Shown here in pieces: positions 41,931 through 50,934 of a DNA stretch of 64,000 nucleotides; position 1 is the stretch's first letter; each line of letters opens with the position of its first letter. The notes beneath the pieces were generated by a model, which saw only the letters and a program-made list of their open reading frames with translations, made no database searches and was not told where the DNA came from. Source of the DNA: CAWGJF01 sp963822905 (GTDB lineage Bacteria; Bacteroidota; Ignavibacteria; Ignavibacteriales; Ignavibacteriaceae); NCBI GenBank assembly GCA_963822905.1, contig CAWGJF010000002.1, forward strand, positions 682,001-746,000, given 5' to 3'. The position numbers were made by a program, and so were the translations under genes.

Positions 41931-42968
41931 TTAGTTCACTTCCCATGTGTTTCCACCGAAAAGTAATTTCTCAAGATCACCTTTTCCTTTTTTCTCAATG
42001 ACTTTATTTATCTGGTTTTCAATTCCTTCATCATAAGTTTCTTTGAAATATTGTCTGAAAATTCCAACAGGAGTTGGCATTTCAGGATCATTATCCATTT
42101 GTGCTAATATTGTTGCATGAACAGGACTGTCAGCGAATTCATTATGTACCCATAAATCATCTTTTGAATATTGCCCGTTTGAAATGTCAACAACAACTGG
42201 TTTTAAACCATCGAGCTTAATTCCTTTATCAGCATTCTTTCCAAAAACCATCGGCTGATTATGTTCAAGTGTGAGGACGTGATCTTCTTTTGTGTCTTTT
42301 TCTGTAAGAAGTGAAAATGCACCATCATTAAAAATATTACAATTCTGAAATATCTCTATGAATGCTGTTCCTTTATGCTTCCCAGCTCTCTTCAAAACTT
42401 CCTGCATATGCTTCGGATAACGATCAATCGAACGGGCAACAAATGTTGCGTCTGAACCCAGAGCAAGTGAGACAGGATTAAATGGAAAGTCTATACTTCC
42501 GAAAGGAGAGGTTTTTGTTACTTTTCCTTTTTCAGAAGTCGGAGAATATTGTCCTTTAGTTAATCCATAAATTCTATTATTGAAAAGAATTAGTTTGATA
42601 TCAATATTTTTTCTGCAAGCATGTATAAAATGGTTTCCACCAATACTTAAAAGATCACCATCTCCTGTTGCAACCCAAACTGATAATTTTGGATTAGCTA
42701 CTTTCACGCCTGTTGCCAAAATTGGTGCACGACCATGAATTCCGTGGAATCCGTATGTATCCATATAATAGGGAAATCGGCTTGAGCAGCCAATACCTGA
42801 AATCCAGACAACGTCTTCTTTCGGAACTTCAATAATTTCTGGAAATGATCGTTGAACCTGTGCAAGTATTGAATAATCACCGCAACCGGGACACCATCTG
42901 ACATCCTGATCACTTGCAAAATCTTTTGCAGTTAATTTAGGTGTTTTGATCTCTGATTTACTTTCCAT
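41931..42968 (-). CDS. korB: 2-oxoacid:ferredoxin oxidoreductase beta subunit
   Basis: The protein has 345 residues. RWCPGCGDYSILAQVQ carries cysteines of the beta subunit, GIGCSSRFPYYMDTYGFHGIHGRA is the thiamine-diphosphate substrate loop, and WVATGDGDLLSIGGNHFIHA the GDGD...N metal/ThDP motif. An SD AGGAGG lies inside the end of korA, which overlaps this gene by 11 nt. With KorA it interconverts 2-oxoglutarate and succinyl-CoA using ferredoxin. Substrate (2-oxoglutarate versus pyruvate or other) is inferred from overall similarity. Confidence 0.9.
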   Translation of the reverse strand: MESKSEIKTPKLTAKDFASDQDVRWCPGCGDYSILAQVQRSFPEIIEVPKEDVVWISGIGCSSRFPYYMDTYGFHGIHGRAPILATGVKVANPKLSVWVATGDGDLLSIGGNHFIHACRKNIDIKLILFNNRIYGLTKGQYSPTSEKGKVTKTSPFGSIDFPFNPVSLALGSDATFVARSIDRYPKHMQEVLKRAGKHKGTAFIEIFQNCNIFNDGAFSLLTEKDTKEDHVLTLEHNQPMVFGKNADKGIKLDGLKPVVVDISNGQYSKDDLWVHNEFADSPVHATILAQMDNDPEMPTPVGIFRQYFKETYDEGIENQINKVIEKKGKGDLEKLLFGGNTWEVN

Positions 42969-44811
42969 TATTTCCTCCTAATAGCTCGGTTATCTTTCCA
43001 AATATATCACTTACTTTAAATGGTAAACCCCTTACTAAATTAAATTGTTCAACTGGAATCAGGTATTCGCTTTTAATCAACTTTGCAAGTTGTCCAAGGT
43101 TTATTTCAGGAATGAGAATATTTTTAAATGATCTCAAAACTTTTTCAGTATTCTTCGGCAACGGGTTAATATATTGAGTATGAGCGTGCGAAACTTTATA
43201 ACCTTCATTTCTGGCAAGTGCGACCGCTTCTTTTAGTGTTCCATAAGTACCTCCCCAACCTAATACTAACAAATCACCGGATTCATCACCATCTACTTTG
43301 AGGTCGGGTATGTCATTTTTAATATTTACTATTTTATCGTTTCTCAAATGAATCATTTTATCATGATTATCTGGATCATAGCTAACGTTTCCGGTTATAT
43401 CAGCTTTTTCTAACCCACCGATTCTGTGTTCCAACCCGGGTGTGCCAGGAATTGCCCATGGGCGAGCAAGAAATTCATTTCTTTCATACGGAAAAAATCC
43501 TTCCACTTCTGTTCTGAATTTAGTTTTAAAATTAGGTAAACTATCCAGATGAGGAATCCTCCATGGTTCCGAACCATTAGCAACGTATCCGTCAGTTAAT
43601 AAAATTACAGGTGTCATATATTTTAATGCAATTCGCGAAGCTTCAATTGCCATATAAAAACAATCACGAGGAGTTCTGGCAGCTAAAACACAAACAGGAG
43701 CTTCACCATTTCTTCCATAAACAGCCTGAAGAAGATCTGCCTGTTCAGTTTTAGTTGGCAAGCCTGTACTCGGTCCGCCTCTCTGAACATCAACGATCAC
43801 CAGTGGCAGTTCTGTCATAACTGCAAGACCGATTGCTTCAGTTTTAAGCGCAAGACCCGGACCGCTTGTTGTAGTTATTGACAAATAACCTGCAAACGAA
43901 GCTCCTATTGCAGAAGTTACACCAGCAATTTCATCTTCAGCTTGTAAAGTTTTAACTCCGAAATTTTTATAAGTACTCAGGTATTGTAAAATATCAGAAG
44001 CTGGAGTGATAGGATATGAACCCAGAAACAACGGCAGTTCACTTTTAACTGATGCAGTCAATAGTCCAAGAGCAAGTGCTTCATTACCTGAAATATTTTT
44101 ATATGTTCCTTTTGGCAATTTAGCGGGTTCTATTTTATATCTGGTTGAGAAAATTTCTGTTATCTCACCAAAATTAAATCCTGCCTGTAAAGCTTTAGTA
44201 TTTGCTTCAACATATTCCGGTTTACTCTTGAACTTGCTTTTTATCCATTCTTCAGTATTTGTCAGTGGTTCATTATATAGCCAGTACATCAATCCCAACG
44301 CAAAAAAGTTTTTACAACGTGAAACTTCCTTAATTGTTAAAGGCAAACCTTCAAGCGCATTTGTAGTCAATGCTGATATCGGAACCTGGTGAACATGATA
44401 TCCATCAAGACTTCCATCTTCCAGCGGGTTCACTTTATAGTCGGCCAGCTTGAGATTTTTCACATCAAATGCATCTGTGTTGACTATTATTGTTCCATTC
44501 ATTTTCATTTCGGGAAGATTCTTTTTAAGAGCAGCGGGATTCATAGCAACGAGCACATCAGGCGTGTCACCAGGAGTGTTAATATCACGGCTGCTGAAAT
44601 GTAGTTGAAATCCACTAACACCATATAAAGTACCGGCAGGCGCACGAATTTCAGCAGGATAATCCGGCAAAGTATTTAAATCATTACCAATCCATGCAGT
44701 AGTATCACTAAACTGAGATCCGGCAAGCTGCATTCCATCACCGGAATCACCGGCAAACCTCACTGTTACTTCAGAAAGTTGCCGTACTTCCTTTTCTTTC
44801 ACTTGGGTCAT
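42958..44811 (-). CDS. korA: 2-oxoacid:ferredoxin oxidoreductase alpha subunit with fused gamma domain
   Basis: The protein has 617 residues. The N-terminal 190 residues form the gamma domain (VRFAGDSGDGMQLAGSQFSD and PAEIRAPAGTLYGVSGFQLHFSS). The alpha domain begins near residue 240 with GNEALALGLL, and has LFLGSYPITPASDILQYLS, QAEDEIAGVTSAIGASFAG and TTTSGPGLALKTEAIGLAV. This gamma-alpha fusion is typical of KorA in Bacteroidota and Actinobacteria. It binds CoA and forms an alpha2-beta2 complex with KorB. No separate ferredoxin subunit gene is adjacent. It is useful in an anaerobic or reductive TCA-type metabolism. Confidence 0.9.
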   Translation of the reverse strand: MTQVKEKEVRQLSEVTVRFAGDSGDGMQLAGSQFSDTTAWIGNDLNTLPDYPAEIRAPAGTLYGVSGFQLHFSSRDINTPGDTPDVLVAMNPAALKKNLPEMKMNGTIIVNTDAFDVKNLKLADYKVNPLEDGSLDGYHVHQVPISALTTNALEGLPLTIKEVSRCKNFFALGLMYWLYNEPLTNTEEWIKSKFKSKPEYVEANTKALQAGFNFGEITEIFSTRYKIEPAKLPKGTYKNISGNEALALGLLTASVKSELPLFLGSYPITPASDILQYLSTYKNFGVKTLQAEDEIAGVTSAIGASFAGYLSITTTSGPGLALKTEAIGLAVMTELPLVIVDVQRGGPSTGLPTKTEQADLLQAVYGRNGEAPVCVLAARTPRDCFYMAIEASRIALKYMTPVILLTDGYVANGSEPWRIPHLDSLPNFKTKFRTEVEGFFPYERNEFLARPWAIPGTPGLEHRIGGLEKADITGNVSYDPDNHDKMIHLRNDKIVNIKNDIPDLKVDGDESGDLLVLGWGGTYGTLKEAVALARNEGYKVSHAHTQYINPLPKNTEKVLRSFKNILIPEINLGQLAKLIKSEYLIPVEQFNLVRGLPFKVSDIFGKITELLGGNNGK

Positions 44812-44902
44812 TTTAATACTTTCTTCAATTATTTTTTAACGATTGTAAAATTACTAAGGGCAAATTCTTTTATCAATGCTAATATTTAACATTTATATAA
44901 TA

Positions 44903-46678
44903 TTATTGTATTAGTTTTAGGAATTCATCTGCATTAACGAATCCGGTAATACGGTTGATCTCATTACCATTTTTATCAAGAATTAAAACAGTTGGTACAC
45001 CAACAATCTTATATTTTTCCCTTAATGCCTCAACTTCTTCTGATAAACTTTTTGTCATGTCAGCTTTATAAGTTTCATAATTTTTAGATTCGTTAATTAC
45101 TCGTGCATCTGAAAAAGTCGAAGCGTCAAGTTCTTTACATGGGATACACCAATCAGCGTAAAAATCTATAATAGCACCTTTGCCATCAATCTGAGTCATT
45201 CCGGTTGCGGAATAATGTGTCCAACTAATAGAATTTGATTTTGACGGAATAAGTGCATACACAGCAACAACAATTATCACGCCTGAAAAAACATATTTGA
45301 AAATTCTAAAACCAGTGACTTTATTAGCATATTTCTCAAAAAAGATAAGATAAATTGCCGCACCAATCATAAAAATGGGAAGTACAAATCCTGAAAATGA
45401 TTTTGGCAGAAGCGGAAGTAAAAAGTATAACGCCATACCAATAAGAATGATTCCGAAAATATGCTTCACAGCTTCCATCCACTCTCCTGCTCTTGGAAGA
45501 TTCTTAATCTTTCCGGAAAACATTGCGAGGAATAGATAAGGTAAACCAAGACCAAGAGCCAAAACAAAAAACATAAGGAATCCAAAGTATGGATCCTGTT
45601 TACTTGCAACATAAGTGACAAGCCCAAGAACAAAGGGACCTATGCAAGGTGCAGCAACAATTCCCATTGTTAATCCCATAAAGAATGCACCAAACATTCC
45701 GGCTTTTGCACCACCTGCTTTGTTTACTAATGTATCAGGCAATTTAAATTCATAAACTCCGAACATGCTTAATGAAAGTGCAATAAGAATTGCAACAACT
45801 ACTAATATGACAATTGGATTTTGAAGTAATGCTCCAAACACTGATCCACTTAATGCTGTAACGACCCCGATTGCCGAATAAGTTACTGCAAGACCAATCA
45901 TAAAAAGCAAACCCATCATAAAAAGCCTGCCGGTGCTGCCTTCACTCTGACCACCAAAATAACCAATTGTAATTGGTATGAGTGGATAAACACAAGGAGT
46001 AAGATTAAGTGCAAGTCCTCCAATAAAAACAAATAATAATCCTATTATCAAACCATTACTTTCTAAAACATTTGAAATCGAGTTGTCATTGTCAGATACC
46101 TTTTCAATTGTTGCAGGCGCTATAACACTTAAATCTATATTTTTAAAAACATCTTCATTTACCTGGTTTACAACATCTTTTTTATCTGCAACCTGTATTT
46201 GAATTGTATCCGTGATTGAAGTTGGAGCCATACAACTCATGTTATTACATGCCTGATATCCTAATTCGATAATAAGAGGATAGTTTCCGGGAACAGTTCC
46301 ATCTGTAACATTAATCAAACCTCCAATAAATATTTTCCCTTCATGAACAGAGAGAGGTGAATCAGAAAAACCGAATTTAAAATCGTGAGGTTCCGGGTAT
46401 GCTACTTTAGAAAGTGTAAAATTTTTATTTTCCAAGATGGTTAATTCAGTAGGAATCAGATAATCTTCATAAGGTTTGTTAGAATTAATGTGCCATTTGT
46501 CAGCAATATCTACCTCCAGGGCAATTTTAAATTCACTTCCGATATAGACTTTATCGAATGAAGAAAATGTTTTGATTTTTACTAATTCTTGCTGATTACC
46601 TGGTTGAGCAAAAACAGTAAAAGATAATAATGTAATAAGTACAAAAAAAATGTAATGTGATTTCATTTTAGTGAACAT
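44903..46678 (-). CDS. dsbD: Thiol:disulfide interchange protein DsbD
   Basis: The protein has 591 residues: signal peptide (ends TVFAQ), an N-terminal DsbD-alpha domain (about 25-190) with the CNNMSC pair, eight membrane helices with the transporter cysteines in NLTPCVYPLIPITIGYFGG and VAAPCIGPFVLGLV, and a C-terminal periplasmic thioredoxin domain with DWCIPCKELDAS. It passes electrons from cytoplasmic thioredoxin to periplasmic thiol proteins. All three redox pairs are present. It is probably a single gene. Confidence 0.93.
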   Translation of the reverse strand: MFTKMKSHYIFFVLITLLSFTVFAQPGNQQELVKIKTFSSFDKVYIGSEFKIALEVDIADKWHINSNKPYEDYLIPTELTILENKNFTLSKVAYPEPHDFKFGFSDSPLSVHEGKIFIGGLINVTDGTVPGNYPLIIELGYQACNNMSCMAPTSITDTIQIQVADKKDVVNQVNEDVFKNIDLSVIAPATIEKVSDNDNSISNVLESNGLIIGLLFVFIGGLALNLTPCVYPLIPITIGYFGGQSEGSTGRLFMMGLLFMIGLAVTYSAIGVVTALSGSVFGALLQNPIVILVVVAILIALSLSMFGVYEFKLPDTLVNKAGGAKAGMFGAFFMGLTMGIVAAPCIGPFVLGLVTYVASKQDPYFGFLMFFVLALGLGLPYLFLAMFSGKIKNLPRAGEWMEAVKHIFGIILIGMALYFLLPLLPKSFSGFVLPIFMIGAAIYLIFFEKYANKVTGFRIFKYVFSGVIIVVAVYALIPSKSNSISWTHYSATGMTQIDGKGAIIDFYADWCIPCKELDASTFSDARVINESKNYETYKADMTKSLSEEVEALREKYKIVGVPTVLILDKNGNEINRITGFVNADEFLKLIQ

Positions 46679-46731
46679 TTATTTTATTAAACAATAATTT
46701 GAAAATTTTCATTACTTGATTATTCTAAAAT

Positions 46732-48369
46732 CTATTTTCTCCAACCCTGAACGATTGGATATCTTCTTCCATATCCGAATGCTTTGTTTGAAACCCTAAG
46801 TGCGGGTGCAGCCTGTTTTCTTTTAAACTCGTTAATATCCACCAGCCTGAGAACTTTTATTATAGTCTCTTCATCTTTAATTACAGAATTTATTTCTTCA
46901 ATTTCCTTGTTTTCTTCAAGATACATTTTTAAGATTTTATCAAGCAGTTCATATTCCGGCAGGTTATCCTGATCTTTTTGATTGTGCTTCAATTCTGCAG
47001 ATGGAGCTTTTGTTAAAATCTTATTGGGAATAATTTCTGCATCCCTATTAATAAATTTTGCTATTCTATAAATATCTGTTTTATAAACATCTGCAATTAC
47101 CGCAAGGCTTCCACACATATCACCATACAAAGTACAATAACCAACTGCCATTTCCGACTTATTTCCAGTAGCCAAAAGTAAATAATTATCATTGTTTGAG
47201 AAAGCCATCAAGTATAACCCTCTCACTCTAGCCTGAAGATTTTCTTCTGTAATTCCTCTTAACTCATTTCTGAAATTTGGAACTAACTTATGAATCAACT
47301 CATTAACCACAGGCTGAACAGAAACATTATCCCATGAGATGCCAAGGTTTTTAATCAGTTTCTCAGAATCTGTGATGCTCCCCTCACTTGAATATTTAGA
47401 CGGCATTAGAATTACATGTACATTTTCCTGACCCATAGCTTTCACAGCGATGTAAGTAACAAGTGCAGAATCCATTCCGCCACTTAATCCAACAAGAACT
47501 TTCTTGAAATTCAATTTGGTGCAATATTCTTTTACGCCATAAATTAACGCATCAAGAATTTCCAATTCAAATTCTGCTTCTACAATTCCTGTGAAAATAT
47601 CGTTTTTATTTGTGTCAAATATAAAAGAGTCTTCTTTAAATTCTTTTCCCATTTTTGCCAGTTGCCCATCAGAATTCAAACAAATACTCGCACCATCAAA
47701 AACCAAATCAGTTTGAACTCCAACTGTACAAACATATGCTAAAGGAAGTTTGTCTTTTCTACATAAAGTTGAGAGCATTTCAACCCTCTCTTCCCTTTTG
47801 CCGTAAGCATAAGGACTAGCTGATATATTAATTAATATTGTCGCAGCTTTCTTAATTAATTTCTGAACAGGATCATCAGAATATCTTCTCCTATACCAAT
47901 AATCTTCATCATTCCAAATATCCTCACAAACTGAGATTCCTAATATTTCACCTTTAAATTCACAAACATTTACATCTTTAGCCGGTTCAAAATAGCGCAT
48001 CTCATCGAACACATCGTAATTGGGAATTAAAGTTTTTGGTTGTACAAACTGAACTTTACCGTCGAAACACAATACGGCTGAGTTATGAATATTCGTGCCA
48101 ATCAGATCATCGTCTTCTGTAATAGCGCCAAATAATAATCCTGTCTCTTTGGTTTTTGATGCTATTACTTCAATTTGATTTTTCACTGCATTCCGAAATT
48201 CTGCCTTTTCTACGAGGTCAAGAGGTGGGTAACCAACAAGGGATAATTCGGGAAAGACGACAAGATCTGCTCCTGATCTAATTCCGTCTTCGTAGCCTTT
48301 TAAGATTTTTTCTTTATTGTATTCCAGGTTGCCGATTATCGAATTAATCTGGCAAAGAAATATCTTCAT
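46732..48369 (-). CDS. nadE: Glutamine-dependent NAD+ synthase
   Basis: The protein has 545 residues in two domains. The N-terminal nitrilase-like glutaminase has VFPELSLVGYPPLDL (Glu), a lysine in the VQPKTLIPNYDVFDE loop, and LGISVCEDIWND (Cys). The C-terminal ATP-pyrophosphatase synthetase has VLVGLSGGMDSALVTYIAVK and LLATGNKSEMAVGYCTLYGD. It amidates deamido-NAD with ammonia channelled from glutamine, the last step of NAD synthesis. It is divergent from the PspC-domain gene. Confidence 0.95.
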   Translation of the reverse strand: MKIFLCQINSIIGNLEYNKEKILKGYEDGIRSGADLVVFPELSLVGYPPLDLVEKAEFRNAVKNQIEVIASKTKETGLLFGAITEDDDLIGTNIHNSAVLCFDGKVQFVQPKTLIPNYDVFDEMRYFEPAKDVNVCEFKGEILGISVCEDIWNDEDYWYRRRYSDDPVQKLIKKAATILINISASPYAYGKREERVEMLSTLCRKDKLPLAYVCTVGVQTDLVFDGASICLNSDGQLAKMGKEFKEDSFIFDTNKNDIFTGIVEAEFELEILDALIYGVKEYCTKLNFKKVLVGLSGGMDSALVTYIAVKAMGQENVHVILMPSKYSSEGSITDSEKLIKNLGISWDNVSVQPVVNELIHKLVPNFRNELRGITEENLQARVRGLYLMAFSNNDNYLLLATGNKSEMAVGYCTLYGDMCGSLAVIADVYKTDIYRIAKFINRDAEIIPNKILTKAPSAELKHNQKDQDNLPEYELLDKILKMYLEENKEIEEINSVIKDEETIIKVLRLVDINEFKRKQAAPALRVSNKAFGYGRRYPIVQGWRK

Positions 48370-48481
48370 TTATTTCATTTTTTTAATAGAGTAATATACT
48401 ACTAGTTAATATTTCACCAAAATAAAACTTTGATAGACCCATCATATAATAAACGAGTATAATAGCGTCGCCATTTACCGA

Positions 48482-48498
48482 TGATTTACAGTAAATCA
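48482..48498. promoter_or_regulatory. Palindromic operator-like site upstream of the PspC-domain gene
   Basis: TGATTTA-cag-TAAATCA is a perfect 7-bp inverted repeat in the 222-bp divergent gap between nadE and the pspC-like gene. A second, smaller pair TGCAC/GTGCA (48511-48535) follows. Such sites often bind dimeric regulators; no regulator gene is adjacent. Confidence 0.35.
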
Positions 48499-48591
48499 CC
48501 GATAAAATTGTGCACGCTGTAATAATAAGAGTGCAAGAATCAAATATATTTTGTTTTTTTGAACCGGAATTAAAAATCTATTGAGGATAAC

Positions 48592-49041
48592 ATGGAAAAG
48601 AAACTTTATCGTTCAACAACAGACAAAATGATTGGTGGAGTAGCCGGTGGTTTAGCTGAATACTTTAAAATAGATTCAACTATTGCCCGCGTGCTTTTCA
48701 TTGTTACTTTCTTTTTCGGTGGAGGTGGAGTAATAGTCTATATTATTCTTTGGATTGTTGTTCCGCAAAAGCCATATATAATTCCGGGAATGAATTCTGG
48801 TCCAAATAATGAAAGCCAATCCACCGATTCACAAAACACATTTACAAGTAATACAGATGGTTCAGTTACTATGAATCCAGAAAAAAGTGAAACGAAATCA
48901 ATATGGTTAGGAATTATCTTAATTTTACTTGGCGGTTTATTTCTTATAGATAATTTTATTCCAAGATTTAATTTTGATGATTACTGGCCTATAATTTTAA
49001 TTGGTCTTGGGATCGGGTTAATTTTTAAAGCTAGAAACTAA
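48592..49041 (+). CDS. PspC domain-containing membrane protein
   Basis: The protein has 149 residues. KKLYRSTTDKMIGGVAGGLAEYF followed by a helix IVTFFFGGGGVIVYIILWIVVP is the PspC domain. A Ser/Thr/Asn-rich linker (about 68-100) leads to a second hydrophobic hairpin (IWLGIILILLGGLFLIDN). PspC-type proteins sense or buffer envelope stress. It lies 20 nt upstream of the LiaF-like gene and is probably in the same operon. A GAGGA ribosome site precedes the ATG. Confidence 0.83.
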   Translation: MEKKLYRSTTDKMIGGVAGGLAEYFKIDSTIARVLFIVTFFFGGGGVIVYIILWIVVPQKPYIIPGMNSGPNNESQSTDSQNTFTSNTDGSVTMNPEKSETKSIWLGIILILLGGLFLIDNFIPRFNFDDYWPIILIGLGIGLIFKARN

Positions 49042-49061
49042 TTACAATAGAAAATAATATT

Positions 49062-49973
49062 ATGAAAACATCACATGTATTCTGGGGCACTTTATTCATA
49101 GCATTTGGATTATTGGTGCTTGTAAATAATTTTACCTCAATTCTTATGGATTGGAGTCTTATCTGGAAACTGTGGCCCTTAGTAATAATTCTACTTGGTA
49201 TCTCAATTGTAATTAAGCATAAAGGCAGCAAAGGATTAATTGCAGGTATTGCCGCACTAATTCTGGCGCTTGCAATTTTCGGAACATTTAAAACAGCATT
49301 TTACATAGCAGACAATGATTTCGAAATATCACTTGGTGGGAAAGCGGAATTCTCTGCAAATGATTACAATGAATCATACGATGATATGATTACAACCGCT
49401 ACACTAAATTTTGATGGAGGAGCTGGAAAATTTATTCTTCAGGATACCACAGACAATCTTGTTTATTTCAAAACAATAGGATCAAAAGATAATTACAGAC
49501 TTACGCGGTTCGATAATGATAATCATTCGGAAATAAATTTTGATATGAAAGACGCAAAAATAATATTCGGAAAGAATTATAAAAACCGTGTTGATCTGAC
49601 TCTTAATCCTATTCCCGTTTGGAATTTGAATTTCGATGTTGGGGCAGCTTCAATAGAACTTGATCTTAAAAAGTTTAAAGTAAAAGATGTTACTGTTGAT
49701 ATGGGCGCAGCTTCACTGGAATTGACAATGAGTTCCCTACTTGATACAACAAATATCAGTATTGACGCAGGTGCTTCCGATATAAATATCAATATTCCTG
49801 AAGATGCCGGATGTGAAATTACAACTGATGCAGCTTTATCATCAAAACATTTTCCTGGATTTAACGAAACGAATTCTGGTAATTACCGGAGTTCTAATTA
49901 CGATGAAAGCAAACAAAAAGTATTTATTGATATTGAATGTGGAGTTTCTTCGATTAGTGTAAAAAGGTATTAG
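49062..49973 (+). CDS. LiaF-like/toast-rack envelope protein
   Basis: The protein has 303 residues. Three to four membrane helices occupy the first 85 residues (VFWGTLFIAFGLLVLVNNF, WPLVIILLGISIVI, LIAGIAALILALAIFGTF), followed by a soluble beta-rich domain with repeated short strands (LNFDVGAASIELDLKKF, VTVDMGAASLELTMSS, ISIDAGASDININIPED). This is the beta-helix-like pattern of LiaF/DUF4097 proteins. With the PspC-domain neighbour it suggests a small envelope-stress unit lacking an obvious two-component system. Confidence 0.75.
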   Translation: MKTSHVFWGTLFIAFGLLVLVNNFTSILMDWSLIWKLWPLVIILLGISIVIKHKGSKGLIAGIAALILALAIFGTFKTAFYIADNDFEISLGGKAEFSANDYNESYDDMITTATLNFDGGAGKFILQDTTDNLVYFKTIGSKDNYRLTRFDNDNHSEINFDMKDAKIIFGKNYKNRVDLTLNPIPVWNLNFDVGAASIELDLKKFKVKDVTVDMGAASLELTMSSLLDTTNISIDAGASDININIPEDAGCEITTDAALSSKHFPGFNETNSGNYRSSNYDESKQKVFIDIECGVSSISVKRY

Positions 49974-49981
49974 TCAGAAAA

Positions 49982-50554
49982 TTACCAGTTAGTTGAACTG
50001 TATTTAGTAGGAACTGATTCTTTTTCGTCAATAGATTTTATCAACGATTCTACAACTGTTTTTATTTTATCAGATGTATCTTCGTCTGTTATTTTACCGT
50101 TTCTTCCAATTTTACTTTTTGCACCTTTTATTAATAGTTTTGAATCTTCAGCAATTCTCGATTCAATAGTTGTCAAAATCAAATCCAATGATTCAAATGC
50201 TTTATCTCCGGATGCAGCAGCAATAATTATTGCTACCGGCTTATTTGAAAAAACTGTTGTTGAAACATTCCAATCAATTGCATTTTTAAAACTACCGGGA
50301 AGACTGAAAACATATTCCGGAGTACAAAAAATTATTCCGTCAGCCAGATCAATTTTCTTTCGCAAATCTAAAACTTCTACCGGCGGATTTTCGTTATCCA
50401 GGTCAGGATTAAAATGAGGTAGTTTATCTATTCCATTAAATATATTTACTTCTAATAAATTATTAAATTCATCAGTAATAAATTCTAAAATTGCCTCACT
50501 CGAAGAATTTTTTCTTGTACTACCTGAAATTGCTAATATTTTTTTCCTGGACAA
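49982..50554 (-). CDS. NADPH-dependent FMN reductase-like flavoprotein
   Basis: The protein has 190 residues. KILAISGSTRKNSSSEAILEFI is the flavodoxin-like FMN phosphate loop, and DGIIFCTPEYVFSLPGSFKNAIDW is the family's second FMN contact. It resembles the chromate-reductase/azoreductase group. It is last in a minus-strand run with prfB and the alkyltransferase-like gene, 5 nt away. The physiological substrate is unknown. Confidence 0.88.
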   Translation of the reverse strand: MSRKKILAISGSTRKNSSSEAILEFITDEFNNLLEVNIFNGIDKLPHFNPDLDNENPPVEVLDLRKKIDLADGIIFCTPEYVFSLPGSFKNAIDWNVSTTVFSNKPVAIIIAAASGDKAFESLDLILTTIESRIAEDSKLLIKGAKSKIGRNGKITDEDTSDKIKTVVESLIKSIDEKESVPTKYSSTNW

Positions 50555-50559
50555 ATCAG

Positions 50560-50934
50560 CTACTTCCTTTTTGATTTAACGGTTCTTCTTTTTCCTGGAA
50601 TCCAGAGATGTTTATCCAAATTCACATATCCTTTATTATTAAACTCAATTCCTTCAGATCGAAGTAAATCCTCCATAAGGTTTGGATCACCAAAATGAAA
50701 TTTACCGGTTAATGCACCAACTCTGTTTACAACTCTGTGAGCAGGAATGTCTCTTCCACAACCATTTATTGCCCAGCCAACTGTTCTGGCTGCCGATTTA
50801 ATTCCAATAGATTCAGCGATATGACCATAAGTAGTAACTTTTCCATAAGGTATTTTCTTTGCTACATCATAGACTTTATTAAAGAAGTCTTTTTTCTTTT
50901 TTGTATTGGTTTTAATAGAGGATTTTTTCTGCAT
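50560..50934 (-). CDS. Alkyltransferase-like protein (MGMT fold without catalytic Cys)
   Basis: The protein has 124 residues with the MGMT DNA-binding domain: FFNKVYDVAKKIPYGKVTTYGHIAESIG (helix-turn-helix) and NGCGRDIPAHRVVNRVGALTG. Active O6-alkylguanine transferases read PCHRV there; here the cysteine is Ala (PAHRV), so repair by alkyl transfer is not expected. Known ATL proteins with this change bind O6-alkylguanine and flag it for nucleotide excision repair. The gene start (ATG) overlaps the prfB stop (TAATG). Confidence 0.9.
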   Translation of the reverse strand: MQKKSSIKTNTKKKKDFFNKVYDVAKKIPYGKVTTYGHIAESIGIKSAARTVGWAINGCGRDIPAHRVVNRVGALTGKFHFGDPNLMEDLLRSEGIEFNNKGYVNLDKHLWIPGKRRTVKSKRK

